Positions 46,233 through 57,724 of a stretch of DNA of 64,000 bases are shown here, one piece after another. The notes below the pieces were generated by a model. It saw only the letters and a list, made by a program, of their open reading frames with translations, searched no databases and had not been told where the DNA came from. This DNA is from Phialocephala subalpina (taxonomy: Eukaryota; Ascomycota; Leotiomycetes; Helotiales; Mollisiaceae). A program made the translations under genes and the position numbers. Position 1 is the first letter of the stretch. Each line of letters begins with the position of its first letter. The DNA lies in the NCBI GenBank assembly GCA_900073065.1, contig FJOG01000005.1, positions 1,787,043 to 1,851,042 on the forward strand, written 5' to 3'.

Positions 46233-47114
46233 TTACTCATGCTTCTGACGCTTGGGAGATGGCTCATCGTCCTCGTCGTCGCTCTCATCAAACCACGTGA
46301 CTCCTTCTCCAAGTGGCTGGAAGGATGCTGGGTCTGAAACATGTCAGTTCTAATTGTCTGAGTCCTGAAATCATTGATATTACTCACCAATATCTGGTTC
46401 CCCCTTCGAGAACTTATCTCCCTCCTGTGGCTCCCGCTTTCTCTTTGTGGATTCGGTCACCGAGTGGACCTCCTCTGTCTCGTCCTTCACCTCCACCCCG
46501 CCTTTCTTCTCTGACTTCTCCTCCTTGACCTCGGGGACAGGAATCTCCTTCATCTCCTCGGTAACTGACGCTGGTGAAGAAGATGGCGATGGTGCCGGTG
46601 GCGAAGTGGGCTCCCAGAAGACATGCTCGAGATGGTATCCAGCGGGCTCCGTGATGCCATTGCACGTGTAGATCAATGCTCCGTTAAACTTGTCGAGCTC
46701 GAGCGTCGGGAAGTAGCGCTGGAATTCTCGCTTCTTGAACCAGCGCTTCATGTCCTTTCGTTGTAGGAGAAGCTTTCGGATATCCTTCAGCGCGACAACT
46801 CGGGACTCGGTACATCCGAGGAGGGAGGCATAGGCGGAGGCGTCGATAGCGCTGTCCGACTTGGTTCGAATGTGTACGTATCGGCCGAGGGAACCGTCCT
46901 AGGAGAGTGCGAGTCTTGGTCTGGTGATTGAACGGGCTTCTCGACCAGTGACGGAGGAGAGGCGGTCTCGGGGCATCTTGAGAATGCGATTCGCGAGATG
47001 GTGGATCAGTGCCTGGACGGCGGGATCGTTGTCCTTGGGGAGATGGGACTCCCAGATATCATGACGGAGCTCAAAGGGGAGGAGGGCAAATCGGAGAAGT
47101 TCAGTCGTCGCCAT
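46233..47114 (-). CDS. LPFELR-type protein with acidic/basic tail
   Basis: Minus strand, last intron 46334-46387 (GTGAGT...TTTCAG, 54 bases), ending DEPSPKRQKHE. The start MATTELLRFALLPFELRHDIW resembles the LP-x-E-(I/L)-R motif of fungal 2EXR/F-box-like proteins. The middle reads RKLLLQRKDMKRWFKKREFQ, then a segment ending HLEHVFWEP and a low-complexity charged tail with KRKRE. A TAG (46899-46901) interrupts the single open frame. It is either the end of a 54-base intron (46899-46952) with the weak donor GTCACT, which keeps the frame and gives 257 residues, or a CAG-to-TAG nonsense change. The function is unknown and a nuclear location is likely from the basic clusters. Confidence 0.55.
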
Positions 47115-49094
47115 GGTGTCTGTTGGATGGAGAGTTGCCGGTGGAGAGATGTCGTTGTTGGGCTATCCGCTGTAGTTTGAATTAAGACTCGAAGAGCTGA
47201 TGACGATTGCGTGGGATGAATTGTTGCTGCCAAGAGACTTTTTGCTGTCGAAAGAATAGTCGCTGCTGCTAAGAAGGTTTGTCGCTATCAAGAAGACTTG
47301 TTGCTGTCAGAAGAAGCGTCGCTGTTGGGAGTTCTTGATGGTGTCCTGGAGAAGAATTTTAAAAGACGAGAATTTTCTTAAATCCTGCAAAGTATGGGAG
47401 TCGTGGGAAAGTCGTGAAGAGAAGCACAATAATAAAGGAATCAAGCGAGCTCTTCCTATTGTGAAGTTATGTTGAGGTTCAATAGCAGTGAATTTGCGCG
47501 CAACCGAGGGATATCAAATTCGTTGACAATAGTAAGCGAGAAGTAAGCTAGAATGCCTCGATAAGAATTTCGTGAGGGTCTAGTCACAGTTTCGTGGATA
47601 GTCGTAGATAAGGCTGTAGTATTGTTGGGATGGAGTGGCTTCGACGGTCAAGCTGCTGCGTTTTCGCCAAAATCACTTTTGGAGGGGAATGTTTATAAGG
47701 CTGCCAAGAATCCTCTACAACATCCCGCGCTCATCTATATTTGGATTCGAGTTGCACTATCATATTATGTCATAAATATCTGCCCGTCTTCATTCTTGGG
47801 TCCGAATCCTTAAGCGAGGCCATTTCAGGGGCAAGTGCCAAGGCCAGCGGCGGCTGCTCCCGTGACTTGACCATATTTGCTCCAGAGAAGCCTCTAAGGG
47901 TTCTTGACCTATCGTCGCCTTAACGGAAGGAAAATATTGGTACGCTGTCTTAGTACGGGTAGACGTGTGTACACGATGTCTGCGGGAGATGCTGATTGGC
48001 TGACCTGATAATTGCCGCACGCCGTGTTCACTTCAACCATGCAGTGGAAAAGCTTGTTTTGACGACGCCCCACTTAGGTTCAGCTGGATTCGACACTCTT
48101 CAGTCTCAAGCCAAACAAGAGTACAAAGTAATAGCTAGCACCAAATCCCATTCCGGCCCGTTTTGTGGCACATGTTTGACAAGGTACCCCTTCCAGAGGC
48201 ATTTACTTTATTCCGGCGCCAGTATGACAGGTTTTGTACCTCCATATGTGGTATAGAACTATGATTGGCGGATTTTCTTGTTTTTGAAGAGTCACTATGA
48301 TAGATAGGAGTTTTGATGCCCAACCAAGTTCCCTGCGAGACTGCAGCTGTCTGTGCATGCATGAGGTTGTGACTTGAGAGAATTTGACCAGAAAATGCCT
48401 CACAGCAGCAACATCCTCTCTTGTGACATTGGTGACAACCTGGGGTAATACGAGACAAAGAGAGTCGGGGAGTCGGAGGTTGTGATCACGCTAAAAAAAT
48501 TCTTTGGCGAGTCGTGCTCTTCACCACCAAAGATCGACCGCGACCGTGTCTATTTTACTTCCACTCCCCAAACATCTCTTCCATCCACCAGAAGAAGTTG
48601 ACACTCACCCACTCTCTACTACCTTTTTCTCCTCATACACAAAATCTGTCAGCGAGATTCGTCTCGTGCAATCTGCAATTCTGGCGGCCAGTCAGTCAGT
48701 ATTTCGATCCGCGGCGTGCCAGACACCAGGTCTGGGAATGCCACAGCCGACTCGACCACCATAACTGGGCCTACAGGCAGCACATAACCACCCAGTACAC
48801 AACAGACTCTCTCGAGCAGATTTCATCATCTTAGATGGAAGATTTATGGACTATCACAAGCGACCACATTAAGCCAGACACGCAAGATTGTTTACCTCGA
48901 GCTTGTTACCTCCCAAGAACAGCCGTGTTGGTTGCGTACAATTGATTGAACTTGAACAACAGTGAGTACCAACGTTGCAGACCTTCAGATATACATCAGC
49001 TAACTGTCTGCTAGCAGATTTACAAAGGCAGAAAGAATATCTGTGCCCGTATCCAAGGTTTTGATTAGGAGGACGCTAAGAAAACACTGCCATC
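47115..49094. other. Long intergenic region
   Basis: About 2 kb without a credible gene. It holds a degenerate repeat at 47225-47335 close to the start of the minus-strand gene. The last 300 bases are the leader of the Mg-ATPase gene. Short frames at 47622, 47996 and 48504 were rejected. Confidence 0.4.
47225..47335. repeat. Degenerate ~20-base tandem repeat
   Basis: Five to six imperfect units around a TTGCTGTC-AAGAAGA core run head to tail in the probable 5' leader of the minus-strand gene. It resembles in style, not in sequence, the repeat at 17.3-17.5 kb. Confidence 0.5.
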
Positions 49095-52000
49095 ATGACT
49101 TCCACAGCATACAAGTTATGGTCTGACTCTTGGTCCTTCCTTCTTAGGAAGCCCAAGTCAAACATTGAAGTAACTGAATCCGAGCTTGCTTTAACAAATG
49201 GTGAGTGTGTGGCCATAGTTGGCAGAACTGATCTAAACTCTTAGATGTGCCTGCGTTTTGCTGACTGATTCAGGTACCTCACTCATCTGGGACAAAGCTG
49301 CTGAGCGTTTGGGCAGCTCCCATGAAGAAATCCTCCAAGGATATTCAGCAATGCCCGTCGATCTCGCAGTAGCCCATCTCCAATCTGACGAATACGGATT
49401 GAGCAAGGAGGAAGTGGATGCAAGAACCAACCTCGTTGGCCCTAACATCTTGTCTACTAAGAAGCCCTTAGCGTGGTGGCAGATTCTCCTCTCTATCCTG
49501 CCAAACCCCTTCAATGTTCTCCTGGTCGTCATCGCTGTCATCTCCATCGCAGCTCCCCCGCCTCAATGGTCCACTTTCACCTTGCTCATCATCATGGTTG
49601 TCCTCTCATGTGGCGTTCGTTTCTGGCAGGAGTACAAGAGCAGCATCGCGGCTATCAAACTTCAGAACAGTGTAACGACAAATGTGCGAGTCCGAAGACA
49701 AGTACAAGGAACATCCACTGAAGAAGTTGTTAACGAGAAGACCCTGGTCCCTGGAGATGTCTTATTCGTTGACCCCGGAGACGCCATACCTGCAGATTGC
49801 TTGCTCCTCGAAGCACACAATCTTTCAATCAGCCAATCTAGGTGAGCTTCTTCAGTATAGACCCGGAGAATCATCTGTTTCATTGCCCCGCCTTACCTTT
49901 CTTAGCACACTCCATGGTACCTACAGCTAACTAGTGGCAGTCTCACAGGAGAAAGCGAACCACAGCGAAAAAGTGCCATCGTAGCAGTTGATAAAACAAG
50001 CAATGAGCTCTTCGATCTTGAGAACATTATCCTGATGGGTACGAGCGCGATCTCTGGAAGTGGACTTGCCCTTGTTCTCAGAACTGGTGACAGTACGTGC
50101 GCCGATCAACTGTGTCTTAGCATATACTAATTGAGCTCATAGATGCATTCCTTGCTACGATCATGAAACAATTGAATAAGAAGCGACCACTCAATTCCTT
50201 TCAACGTGGCATTCGTAATGTCTCTTTTATGATGATCGGATTCATGATTGTAAGTCGCCGCCTCGGACCATGTTTGCTCTCTTCTTTGAACATTTCCGAC
50301 ATGTCCCGATGTTTCCACTCCTCAGTAAGGACGTATACTGACTTCGAGATCTTGGTATTCAGATCATGGTTCCCATTGTCCTGGGTATTAGTGGCAAAGT
50401 CACTGGCAACTGGCAACAAGCTGCCTTATTCGCGGTCAGCGTGGCTGTTGGCTTGGTACCTGAAATGCTTCCTGCCATCGTCAACGCCAATCTTGCTCGC
50501 GGAGCGTTCGTGCTGGCAAAGAAGGATGCCATTGTGAAACGTTTGGATGCCATACAAAACGTCGGCGGCATGTCTGTTCTGTGCAGCGACAAGGTATGCC
50601 AAGTTTCCACTTTACGGTCTATGCAGCTAGCTAACGTTATGGACAGACTGGTACATTGACAATGGACGAGATTACTCTGCGCCATCATTTGGACCCGTTT
50701 GAAAACGTTGACCAAGAAGTCTTTAGCCTAGGATATATCAACGCCTTCCACCAAAGCGGCAAGGAGAACAGCATAGACCACGCCATCATTAGCCACGCGC
50801 TTGCGGATGACAAACTCAACACGGGAGAGAAATTTGGAGAAATCCCGTTCACATTCGAAAGCCGCCGCTCAAGCTGCATCATCAAGGCAGACAATGGTGC
50901 ATTGAAGCTCATCTGCAAAGGTGCTTTTGAAGAAGTCCTTTCATTGTGCAGCCGAGTTCGCCTCCATGGTCAAGTTCTACACCTGGATGACGAGCGCCGT
51001 AAAGCTATGTCCAAGATTGCTGGGGAATTCAACAACGATGGATATCGTGTCATTCTTGTAGCTACAAGAACGATTTCTGCCTTTCAGATAGAAGACGAAG
51101 ATGGAATTCCGCTACTCGACGTCAATATGATCGCTGAAGGCTTTCTCACTTTCCTCGACCCTCCAAAGCCCGATGCCAAGGAATCGATTGCACGCCTGAA
51201 GGAGCTAGGAGTCGATGTCAGAGTGCTTACTGGAGACAATCTCGCTGTGGCCATGAAAGCCTGTCGAAGTCTCGAGCTGTTCAAGCATGGTGAGGTCGAC
51301 GAAGACAATGTTCATGCAATCACCGGATCGGATCTCGCCAGATTGGAAGGTGATGAATATGATAAGGTGGTAAAGCGCTGCAAGATATTTGCCAAACTTA
51401 CTCCGAGTCAAAAGGGCGAAGTCATCATGTCGCTAAAGAAGCAGGACAATGTGGTTGGTATGCTTGGTGATGGTATCAATGACTGCGTCGCTCTTCGATT
51501 TGCGGATGTTGGCATCTCAGTTGATACTGGTGCAAATGTTGCTAAGGAGTGCGCGGATGTCATTCTGACACGCAAGGAGCTTTCAATCATTTGTGAGGCT
51601 GTTATCATCGGACGCCTTACCTACGGCAACACGTAAGCATCTCAAAGAACACTCGATCTGTTCCCAGCTAATTGTGCTTCAGTATCAAGTATATCAAGAT
51701 GGTCGCTTCCTCAAACTTCGGCAACGTCTTTAGTATCCTCATTGCGAGCTGCTGGCTTCCATACGATCCAATGACCGCCCTACAACTCTTGATTCAAAAT
51801 CTGCTGTACGACTTCTCTCAAGGCGCCATTCCCTGGGACCACATGGACCCTGAATTCCTCGCCAACCCTCAACGCTGGAAAGTTAAGGACATCCTGAAGT
51901 TTATCCTCATCCTCGGTCCAACCTCTAGTACTATTGATATGATGACTTTTTGCCTAGATTGGTTCTTCTACGGTGTTCGATCAAAAGGAGACGCTGAACT

Positions 52001-52310
52001 GATCAAGCTGGCTCATACGCATTGGTTCCTTGAAGGTCTGCTAACACAGACTATCATCGTACATCTTCTTCGTACCGCCAAGGTTCCATTGTTCCAGAGC
52101 AATGCTTCAAAGGCTCTGCTCATCAGCACGATGTGCATTGGTGCCATTGGAGTGTCGCTTCCATTCATTCCTCCCTTGGCACATGCATTCGGCTTCGTTA
52201 GGCCAAAGAATACCTTCCTTGGGTTCTTAGCTGCGGAGATTCTGTTCTACTGTGTTGAGGTGCAGGCTGTGAAGATGATTTATATCAAGCTTTTCAAGTC
52301 ATGGTTGTGA
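49095..52310 (+). CDS. MgtA-type Mg2+ P-type ATPase (P3B)
   Basis: Seven exons (49095-49200, 49274-49841, 49941-50092, 50143-50249, 50363-50593, 50647-51632, 51683-52310) give 925 residues. P-type ATPase motifs are in order: the actuator-domain TGES (SSLTGESEP), the membrane segment GLVPEMLPAIV, the phosphorylation motif DKTGTLT (split by intron 5 between DK and TG), KGAFEEVL, DPPKPDAKESI, LTGDNLAVAMK, and GMLGDGINDCVALRFADVGI with VDTGANVAKECADVIL. GLVPEMLP and the C-terminal membrane arrangement mark the MgtA/MgtB class typical of bacteria rather than the usual fungal P2, P3A or P5 pumps. It is expected to import Mg2+ across the plasma membrane. The frame is intact with six clean introns, so it is a long-resident fungal gene. 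Confidence 0.9.
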
Positions 52311-53003
52311 AGGAGAGAGAGTTGAGAACAGATCTTGCAAGTACCTGTAGCTCGGGAACATTCTGCTTCGTGAGGGGTGTGTATCTGGCACTTACAAATT
52401 TCGCTTCGTGGGAGAGAGGGACGTAATAATGCTTTGCTTTGTAGCTTAATAGTTGCTTTATAGTTTAATGAATTTTTGCTCTGTAAGGCTTCCTTTTTCT
52501 ATCGGATGCTGAGTCTGCTGCGGCTCGGGTGTCACAGGCGGCCGAGAACATTGGCAAATGACTTGCAATCAGCTGAGCTCAGATCCTTTTCGTGCCAAGT
52601 GGTTAGTTTGGAGTCGGACCTTTTTTTGTATACCCAAGATGTCCTGCTCTCTTTTTTGGCAAGGTGCGTGATGAGTGTTCTTTGGGTCCGAGGCAGAATA
52701 AGCGTAAGTCTGACCCTAAGAGAGTAGCGAAGTCTGCTCGTACCGGTACCGCATCGTCATCACACACATAGAATAACTTTGCAAATGTTTCACGCCTGGA
52801 AAGTGGATAAATTCGTGACTCAGGCACAAAAGATTGTTGAGTCAGGTAAGGTGTTTGTTTTTACTATTGCTACCTGAACCACAACACACCAGACCCGGCA
52901 AGACCTCGAAAATACGGAAACCACGGGACAATTCACAACGTCTGCTAGTCTACAATCTCCAGTTGTCTATCTCGAAGTTCCTCTACCATCCATCTCCATC
53001 AAG
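52311..53003. other. Intergenic region
   Basis: 3' flank of the Mg-ATPase gene and upstream region of a decayed 2EXR locus. No gene is recognised. Confidence 0.5.
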
Positions 53004-53690
53004 ATGGACCAAACTACTTCTACCCCAACTACTTTCACTCCCATTTTCCGAGCTTCTAACAGAGCTGCGACTGCAAATCTGGGACGAGCGCAAATTTGGG
53101 ACGAGGCCTTAAGAACTACGAATGGCCGAGTCTTTGAGCTCCAACACAATTCACACTAACCTCGAGATCTACTCACCCGGGGAGAGCCGCTGAACCCCAA
53201 ATACTACGACGTATTGTTTGTTTAGGGTAGTACTCCCAGTCTGTTTCTCACGAACCACGAGTCTCGCGCTTGTGCTTTGAAGCGATATATCAATATTATG
53301 CAACCAAAGGACGACAATAACCCAGCATTGATACCCTTTGATTGCAACAACGACGTTCTTCTTATCAAGTGCATGGATGCGGTTGACGCGTTGCAAAGAA
53401 GAGCCACAACTCAATTCCTCCAGAATGTCGAACTTTTTGCAATTGATTCTCATCTCATCAAAGCTACATCTTGGACTAGAACAAACTTAGAATGCTTTAA
53501 GAATTTAGAGACGATCTTCATCTAAGATCACGAGATACTCGATCAATAACCCCGACGGCGGCAAAATGTCAAGGACAAGCTTCAATGGACAGCAGCAAAC
53601 CGAATGTCTTGGAAGAAAGACTTCAACAAACACCACGTCGTTTTCACTACACATAGAGACGATCTTTTTTCATCTTCTTCAGCGCCCTAG
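53004..53690 (+). pseudogene. Decayed 2EXR-family gene
   Basis: Translating in changing frames recovers a 2EXR protein. It starts MDQTTSTPTTFTPIF, shifts frame to ELLTELRLQIWDE (the diagnostic LP-x-ELR-x-x-IW motif), then EALRTTNGRVFELQ in a third frame. A 17-base near-perfect tandem duplication (about 53076-53109, caaat(c/t)tgggacgag units) causes that second shift. After an in-frame stop it continues SLFLTNHESRACALKRYINI and ends QFLQNVELFAIDSHLIK...NLETIFI. Two further in-frame TAA codons then precede readable sequence to 53690. Both TAA codons are explained by CAA to TAA. It is clearly dead. The intact relative is at 60405. Confidence 0.75.
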
Positions 53691-54000
53691 ATGGAAATTT
53701 CATCATCAAGCCCCCGGGAAATCTCTGCTGCCTATGCCTTTCTTCTCAATGTTCGCAGTAAGTTCAATCACCTCGAACTGAGACTGCTTTGGAAGGAAGT
53801 CCAGACACGCAGTATCTTACTGACTCGCAGGAGCTTAGACCCGCAGCCTACGACCGAAGCTGAGTCGTAATTTGCGTGCTAGGAGCCAGAGATTCACCTA
53901 TTCGTGACTAGCGCCTAATTGTTGGGGCGGGGGCGTAGAAATCGGGGCTGCTCGACCGAGTAACCGTTACGTGGACAAGGCCAAATCGTTACATAGGCAA
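53691..54000. other. Flank of inverted-repeat element
   Basis: No gene is seen. CGTTAC-x-x-x-GACAAGGCC-type copies occur at about 53963-53981 and 53986-54003, and again at the right end of the element (about 54492-54509). Confidence 0.5.
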
Positions 54001-54509
54001 GCCTTATTTGTGTAACGCTGCCCTGTCTCTCTAAGCCAGAAGATAAGAAGATCCGAGCTCCGTGAGTAGCTAGAATTTTACCTCGGCTTATAGTAAAAGC
54101 TCCACAAATAGCTCGGCGGCTTCCCGACCCCTTATTTTAAGGATATACTTCAAGCGAAAAGAGGGATAAAAAGGTTTTACGCTCAAAGGGAGAATGCGCG
54201 TAGTTTAATTAATGCTCTTCGAGATCTTATAAGCTCGTCGTACACTGACGGAGTAAGACTATGAAACCGTAAGACCGTAAGACTATATTACTATGAATAG
54301 CAGAGTACTTACGTGCGTGCGCTTATATGCTAGCATTTAAATTGTGTGCTCTTTATTTTTTTTCGGAGTATATCTTCAAAAATAAAAAGCCGAGTATTCC
54401 TCGAGTCGACTTTATATTAAGCCGAGGGAAAATTCTGATTACTCACGGAGTCCGGAATTTCTTATTTTTCGGCTTAGAGAGACAAGGCTAACGTTACACA
54501 GACAAGGCC
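54001..54509. mobile_element. MITE-like element with ~95-base terminal inverted repeats
   Basis: The left end (54001-54094) and the reverse complement of the right end (54414-54509) align over ~95 bases at about 80% identity by eye, sharing blocks such as TGTCTCTCTAAGCC, CTCCGTGAGTA and CTCGGCTTA. The ~320-base centre is AT-rich with short repeats (gtaagac, ctcgg) and no frame, so the element is non-autonomous. Both ends carry a subterminal GTTAC...GACAAGGCC motif. The exact boundaries and target-site duplication could not be fixed. The divergence between the arms suggests age or repeat-induced mutation. Confidence 0.75.
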
Positions 54510-54518
54510 TGCTTATGC

Positions 54519-54749
54519 TTGCTTATCTATAGCTCAGGCCAAAGCAGCAGCTGCTCAGGTCCAGAGACGAAAATGGAAAATGGCATGAGAACATTCTCAT
54601 ACCGAATTACTTGTTTCTGTGGAAATTCGCTGGAAAATGGGGCGCTGAAAGCCACGGAGCAGGGAGAATGCGACATGAAATGCAAAGGGGGGAATAGGCC
54701 GTACGGTGGTAGGTAGCGGGTTAGTGTTTATCAGAAATTGCTGATCTGA
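54519..54749 (+). pseudogene. WSC-domain gene remnant
   Basis: The frame reads SYRITCFCGNSLENGALKAT, then EQGECDMKCKGGNRPYGGR, a TAG, and RVSVYQK. This matches the second half of a WSC carbohydrate-binding domain (CFCGN...C...C-x-GG...(C)GG...(V/L)Y). A cysteine expected before GG is absent and the TAG is explained by CAG to TAG. No other part of the parent gene is recognisable on either side. It lies directly against the inverted-repeat element. Confidence 0.6.
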
Positions 54750-55960
54750 AAGCGACGGAGGAGAAGGGAACTTAACCACCCAGATCTTTCTCAACATGGT
54801 TGATATATCCCAGCTCGCACTCGGCAGATTATAATTGTCAATACATCACAATGAATGATCTTCACACTTGATAACTATCGAGATCACCAGTACCGCATGA
54901 AATTTCATCAGTTGTTAGAAGAGAGATGAAAATTCGAATGCGAGAGAGGAAGCAAACGTGAACTTAAGCCCCAAGTTGAGTGCATCCACTCGACATCAGC
55001 CAAGCGTGAGATCTGGTTTGCGTTACTCTGCAGCTGGATGTTCTGCAGTGGTAAGGGGTGCTTTTGGCCTGGGAGTTGCCAAGGAACGCTGGTTGCCAAT
55101 GTTTCTTCTACTGTGAGTCTCAGTAATGCCAATTACGTGTGGATATTTCACATATACTTGAGCGTGCACCAAGGCTCCTGGAAATTTTTGGAAATTTACT
55201 TGCAGGGTTGGTGGTTTATTTGAGACATTTTTCAGCTTTTATTGTGCCATGCCTTGGTCTGACGATATTCAATATCGCTCATTCAGACGAACCGCATTCG
55301 ATTTCACTTAATCCTGGAAGTGGAAAGCTCGTGATATTGGCCGCTGGCTCTGATCTCAGCGATAGTGAAATTGTCGATAGGGCCGAAGGCCCTGGATACA
55401 GCCACGGCTTAGAAGAACGAATGAAGACAGGCCAATCCTCTCATTGGTGGAGCTAGATAGGGAATATTGACTGGCACGAGCTGCATAGTTCGGGGGAGAA
55501 TCTGAGGTCAGTTCTGGTCTGGCCGTTCTATGTAACATTGCATAGGCTTACGATCCCTCCAATAGGAAGCAAGGAACATCATGATGTACGAGCCATTTGC
55601 GTAAAGTTTTACTTATTCTCTGACCAAAGTGAACACTCACGGCTGAGAAAGTCAATCCGAGTCTCTCGTGCTCAAGTGTTTCCAATATTCTAAGCGTTCT
55701 ACAATTGCACGATCCTGGGTTTGTTCGGAATTCTATACAATATGTGAGATTCTGATCCGTACAGCCTGCAAGGCTGCAACAAATCTGACCTCAGCCCTTT
55801 TACTTACTCGAAACGTATATAAGACCTCATAAAGCTGTGGGGTGAAAGGATAAATTCCTTTTCATCAATTGAAATCTTTTACTACCCATCGCAAAGATTA
55901 TTTCCCTACCTCTCACATTCACCCGGGACTATATTCGTTTTAAAACTAAAATGCATCAAA
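54750..55960. other. Intergenic region
   Basis: No gene is supported. An open frame at 55139-55456 lacks an ATG and coding character. The ~150 bases before 55961 are the aminotransferase leader. Confidence 0.4.
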
Positions 55961-57724
55961 ATGGAAAAGAAACCAGAACCCCTCGATTTGTCTCATTATT
56001 TCTCTGAAATGGCTAAAAGACGAACTGAGTCGGCAATAACACCATTTCTGCAAGCCGTCTCGTCTTCTGTCTCAAATATTGGCGCTGGCCTGCCATTTCC
56101 TGGAAATTTTCCAAATGATACACTGGAAGGAGCACTGGGCAAAGTCAACCGCTTTCCGCTTCACCCAGTGTCCCCACTTTCAGTTCCATCTTCAGATACC
56201 GAAAGATTCACAATTCCAAAGTTCTCCTCAATTAGTCCAGCATCCGTTGATCCAAAAGAAGAAATCGACTTGGCATCCGCGTTGCAATATCAGAGTTCTT
56301 CCGGATATCCTTCACTGGCCGCTTTCATCCAGGACTGGGCTGTCAATCACCAAAATCAGGGCAAAATTCCATACGCAAATCCGGGAACGCTCATCAGCGG
56401 TGGAGCCGGGGATGGGCTTGCCAAATGCTTGATGACCTTCGCCGATGTCGGCGATAATATTCTCGTTGAAGAATTCGTTTATTTCAATGCAAAAGACATG
56501 ATTCTTCCTTTCGGAGTAGGCCTTGTACCCGTACAACTAGATAATGAGGGCATGTCCGCGAAGAGTCTCTCACACATTTTGGAGCACTGGAACGAAAAGA
56601 AGCAGGGAAAGAAGCCCCACATGATGTACACTGTCACGTAAGTCATCTCATTCTCTATGTTTATCCGGCTCTCCAGCTGAATTTAAAAACAGAATCGGGC
56701 AAAATCCCACAGGAGGAGTGCTCAAACTCTCTCGCAAAAATCAGCTCTACAAACTTTGCCAGGAGCACGACATCGTAATCTTTGAAGATGACCCATACTG
56801 GTCCGAGCAGTGCAACATCCCCGTCACGCCACCTTCAGAGTTTTTGGCCTCTCTGGTGCCATCGTACTTGACAATTGACGTAGACGGCCGCGTTCTCAGT
56901 CTTCAAACCTTCACCAAAATTCTTGCCCCAGGGTTTCGAGTCGGCTGGATCGTCGCTCAACCCGCATTCATTGAGAAACTCACTTTCGCCACTAATGGGA
57001 CAACCAGTAATCCAAGCGGCTGTTCCGAAGTCGTATTGAGTCAGATCTTGCTTAGGGATTGGGGTGTCAAGGGATTTGTAAGATGGATTGAAGGAATGCG
57101 CGTCAACTACGAAGGCCGACGAAACCTTCTTTGCGAAGCGCTTGCCGAAGGCCGCGATATCTCCATTCCAATCCACACTTCAGCCAATTATAGCGAAGAA
57201 GTCAAGTCGAATGGATCTAGTTCGAAGAAACGCAAGCACTACCCAAACAATATGATGATCACACAAAGCAGAAAACTCTGATCAGAGCGTACGATTTCAA
57301 CATTCCATCAGCAGGCATGTACCTTTGGGTTCGCGTCGACGTTTCTTCCCATCCGCTTTCCCACCGACCGTTCTCCCTGCCTGCATCAAAAATTATCCTT
57401 CGTCTGTGGCAACACTTAGTTGGTGCACCTTATAGCCTCTTGATTCTCCCCGGAAATGTCTTCTATGCTACGCCAGAAGTGCAGAAGAAGTTTGATGAAG
57501 AGAAGATGGGCTTCTTCAGACTAACTTATGTGGCAGTGGAAGCGAGAGATTTAACAAGAATTGGGGAAGAATTTGCGGACGGAGTCAAGACTTTCTGGGA
57601 GGGTGAGGGATGGGAGGAAAGCACCAGCGAAGAGGAGGCGGAGGAAGACGATGGTGCCGAGCATTATGAAGTAAGAAAAATCGCGAGAAGGTATTTGAAT
57701 GCAAGAGGGGCGGGGAGGTGTTAG
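55961..57724 (+). pseudogene. Aromatic-type aminotransferase (Aro8-like), frameshifted
   Basis: Exon 1 55961-56637, a 55-base intron (GTAAGT...AACAG), then exon 2 from 56693. It is a fold-type I PLP enzyme: SGGAGDGLAKCL, IGQNPTGGVLKLSRK, VIFEDDPYW, and the PLP-lysine segment SLQTFTKILAPGFRVGWI. The frame breaks between about 57220 and 57262, inside a hydrophilic loop (SKKRKHYPNN). The protein resumes in another frame as KTLIRAYDFNIPSAGMYLWV and ends after VEARDLTRIGEEFADGV with an acidic tail at 57724. One missing base explains the break, and no splice pair rescues it. Aro8-type enzymes transaminate aromatic amino acids, 2-aminoadipate or kynurenine. Catalytic residues are otherwise present. 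Confidence 0.78.
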
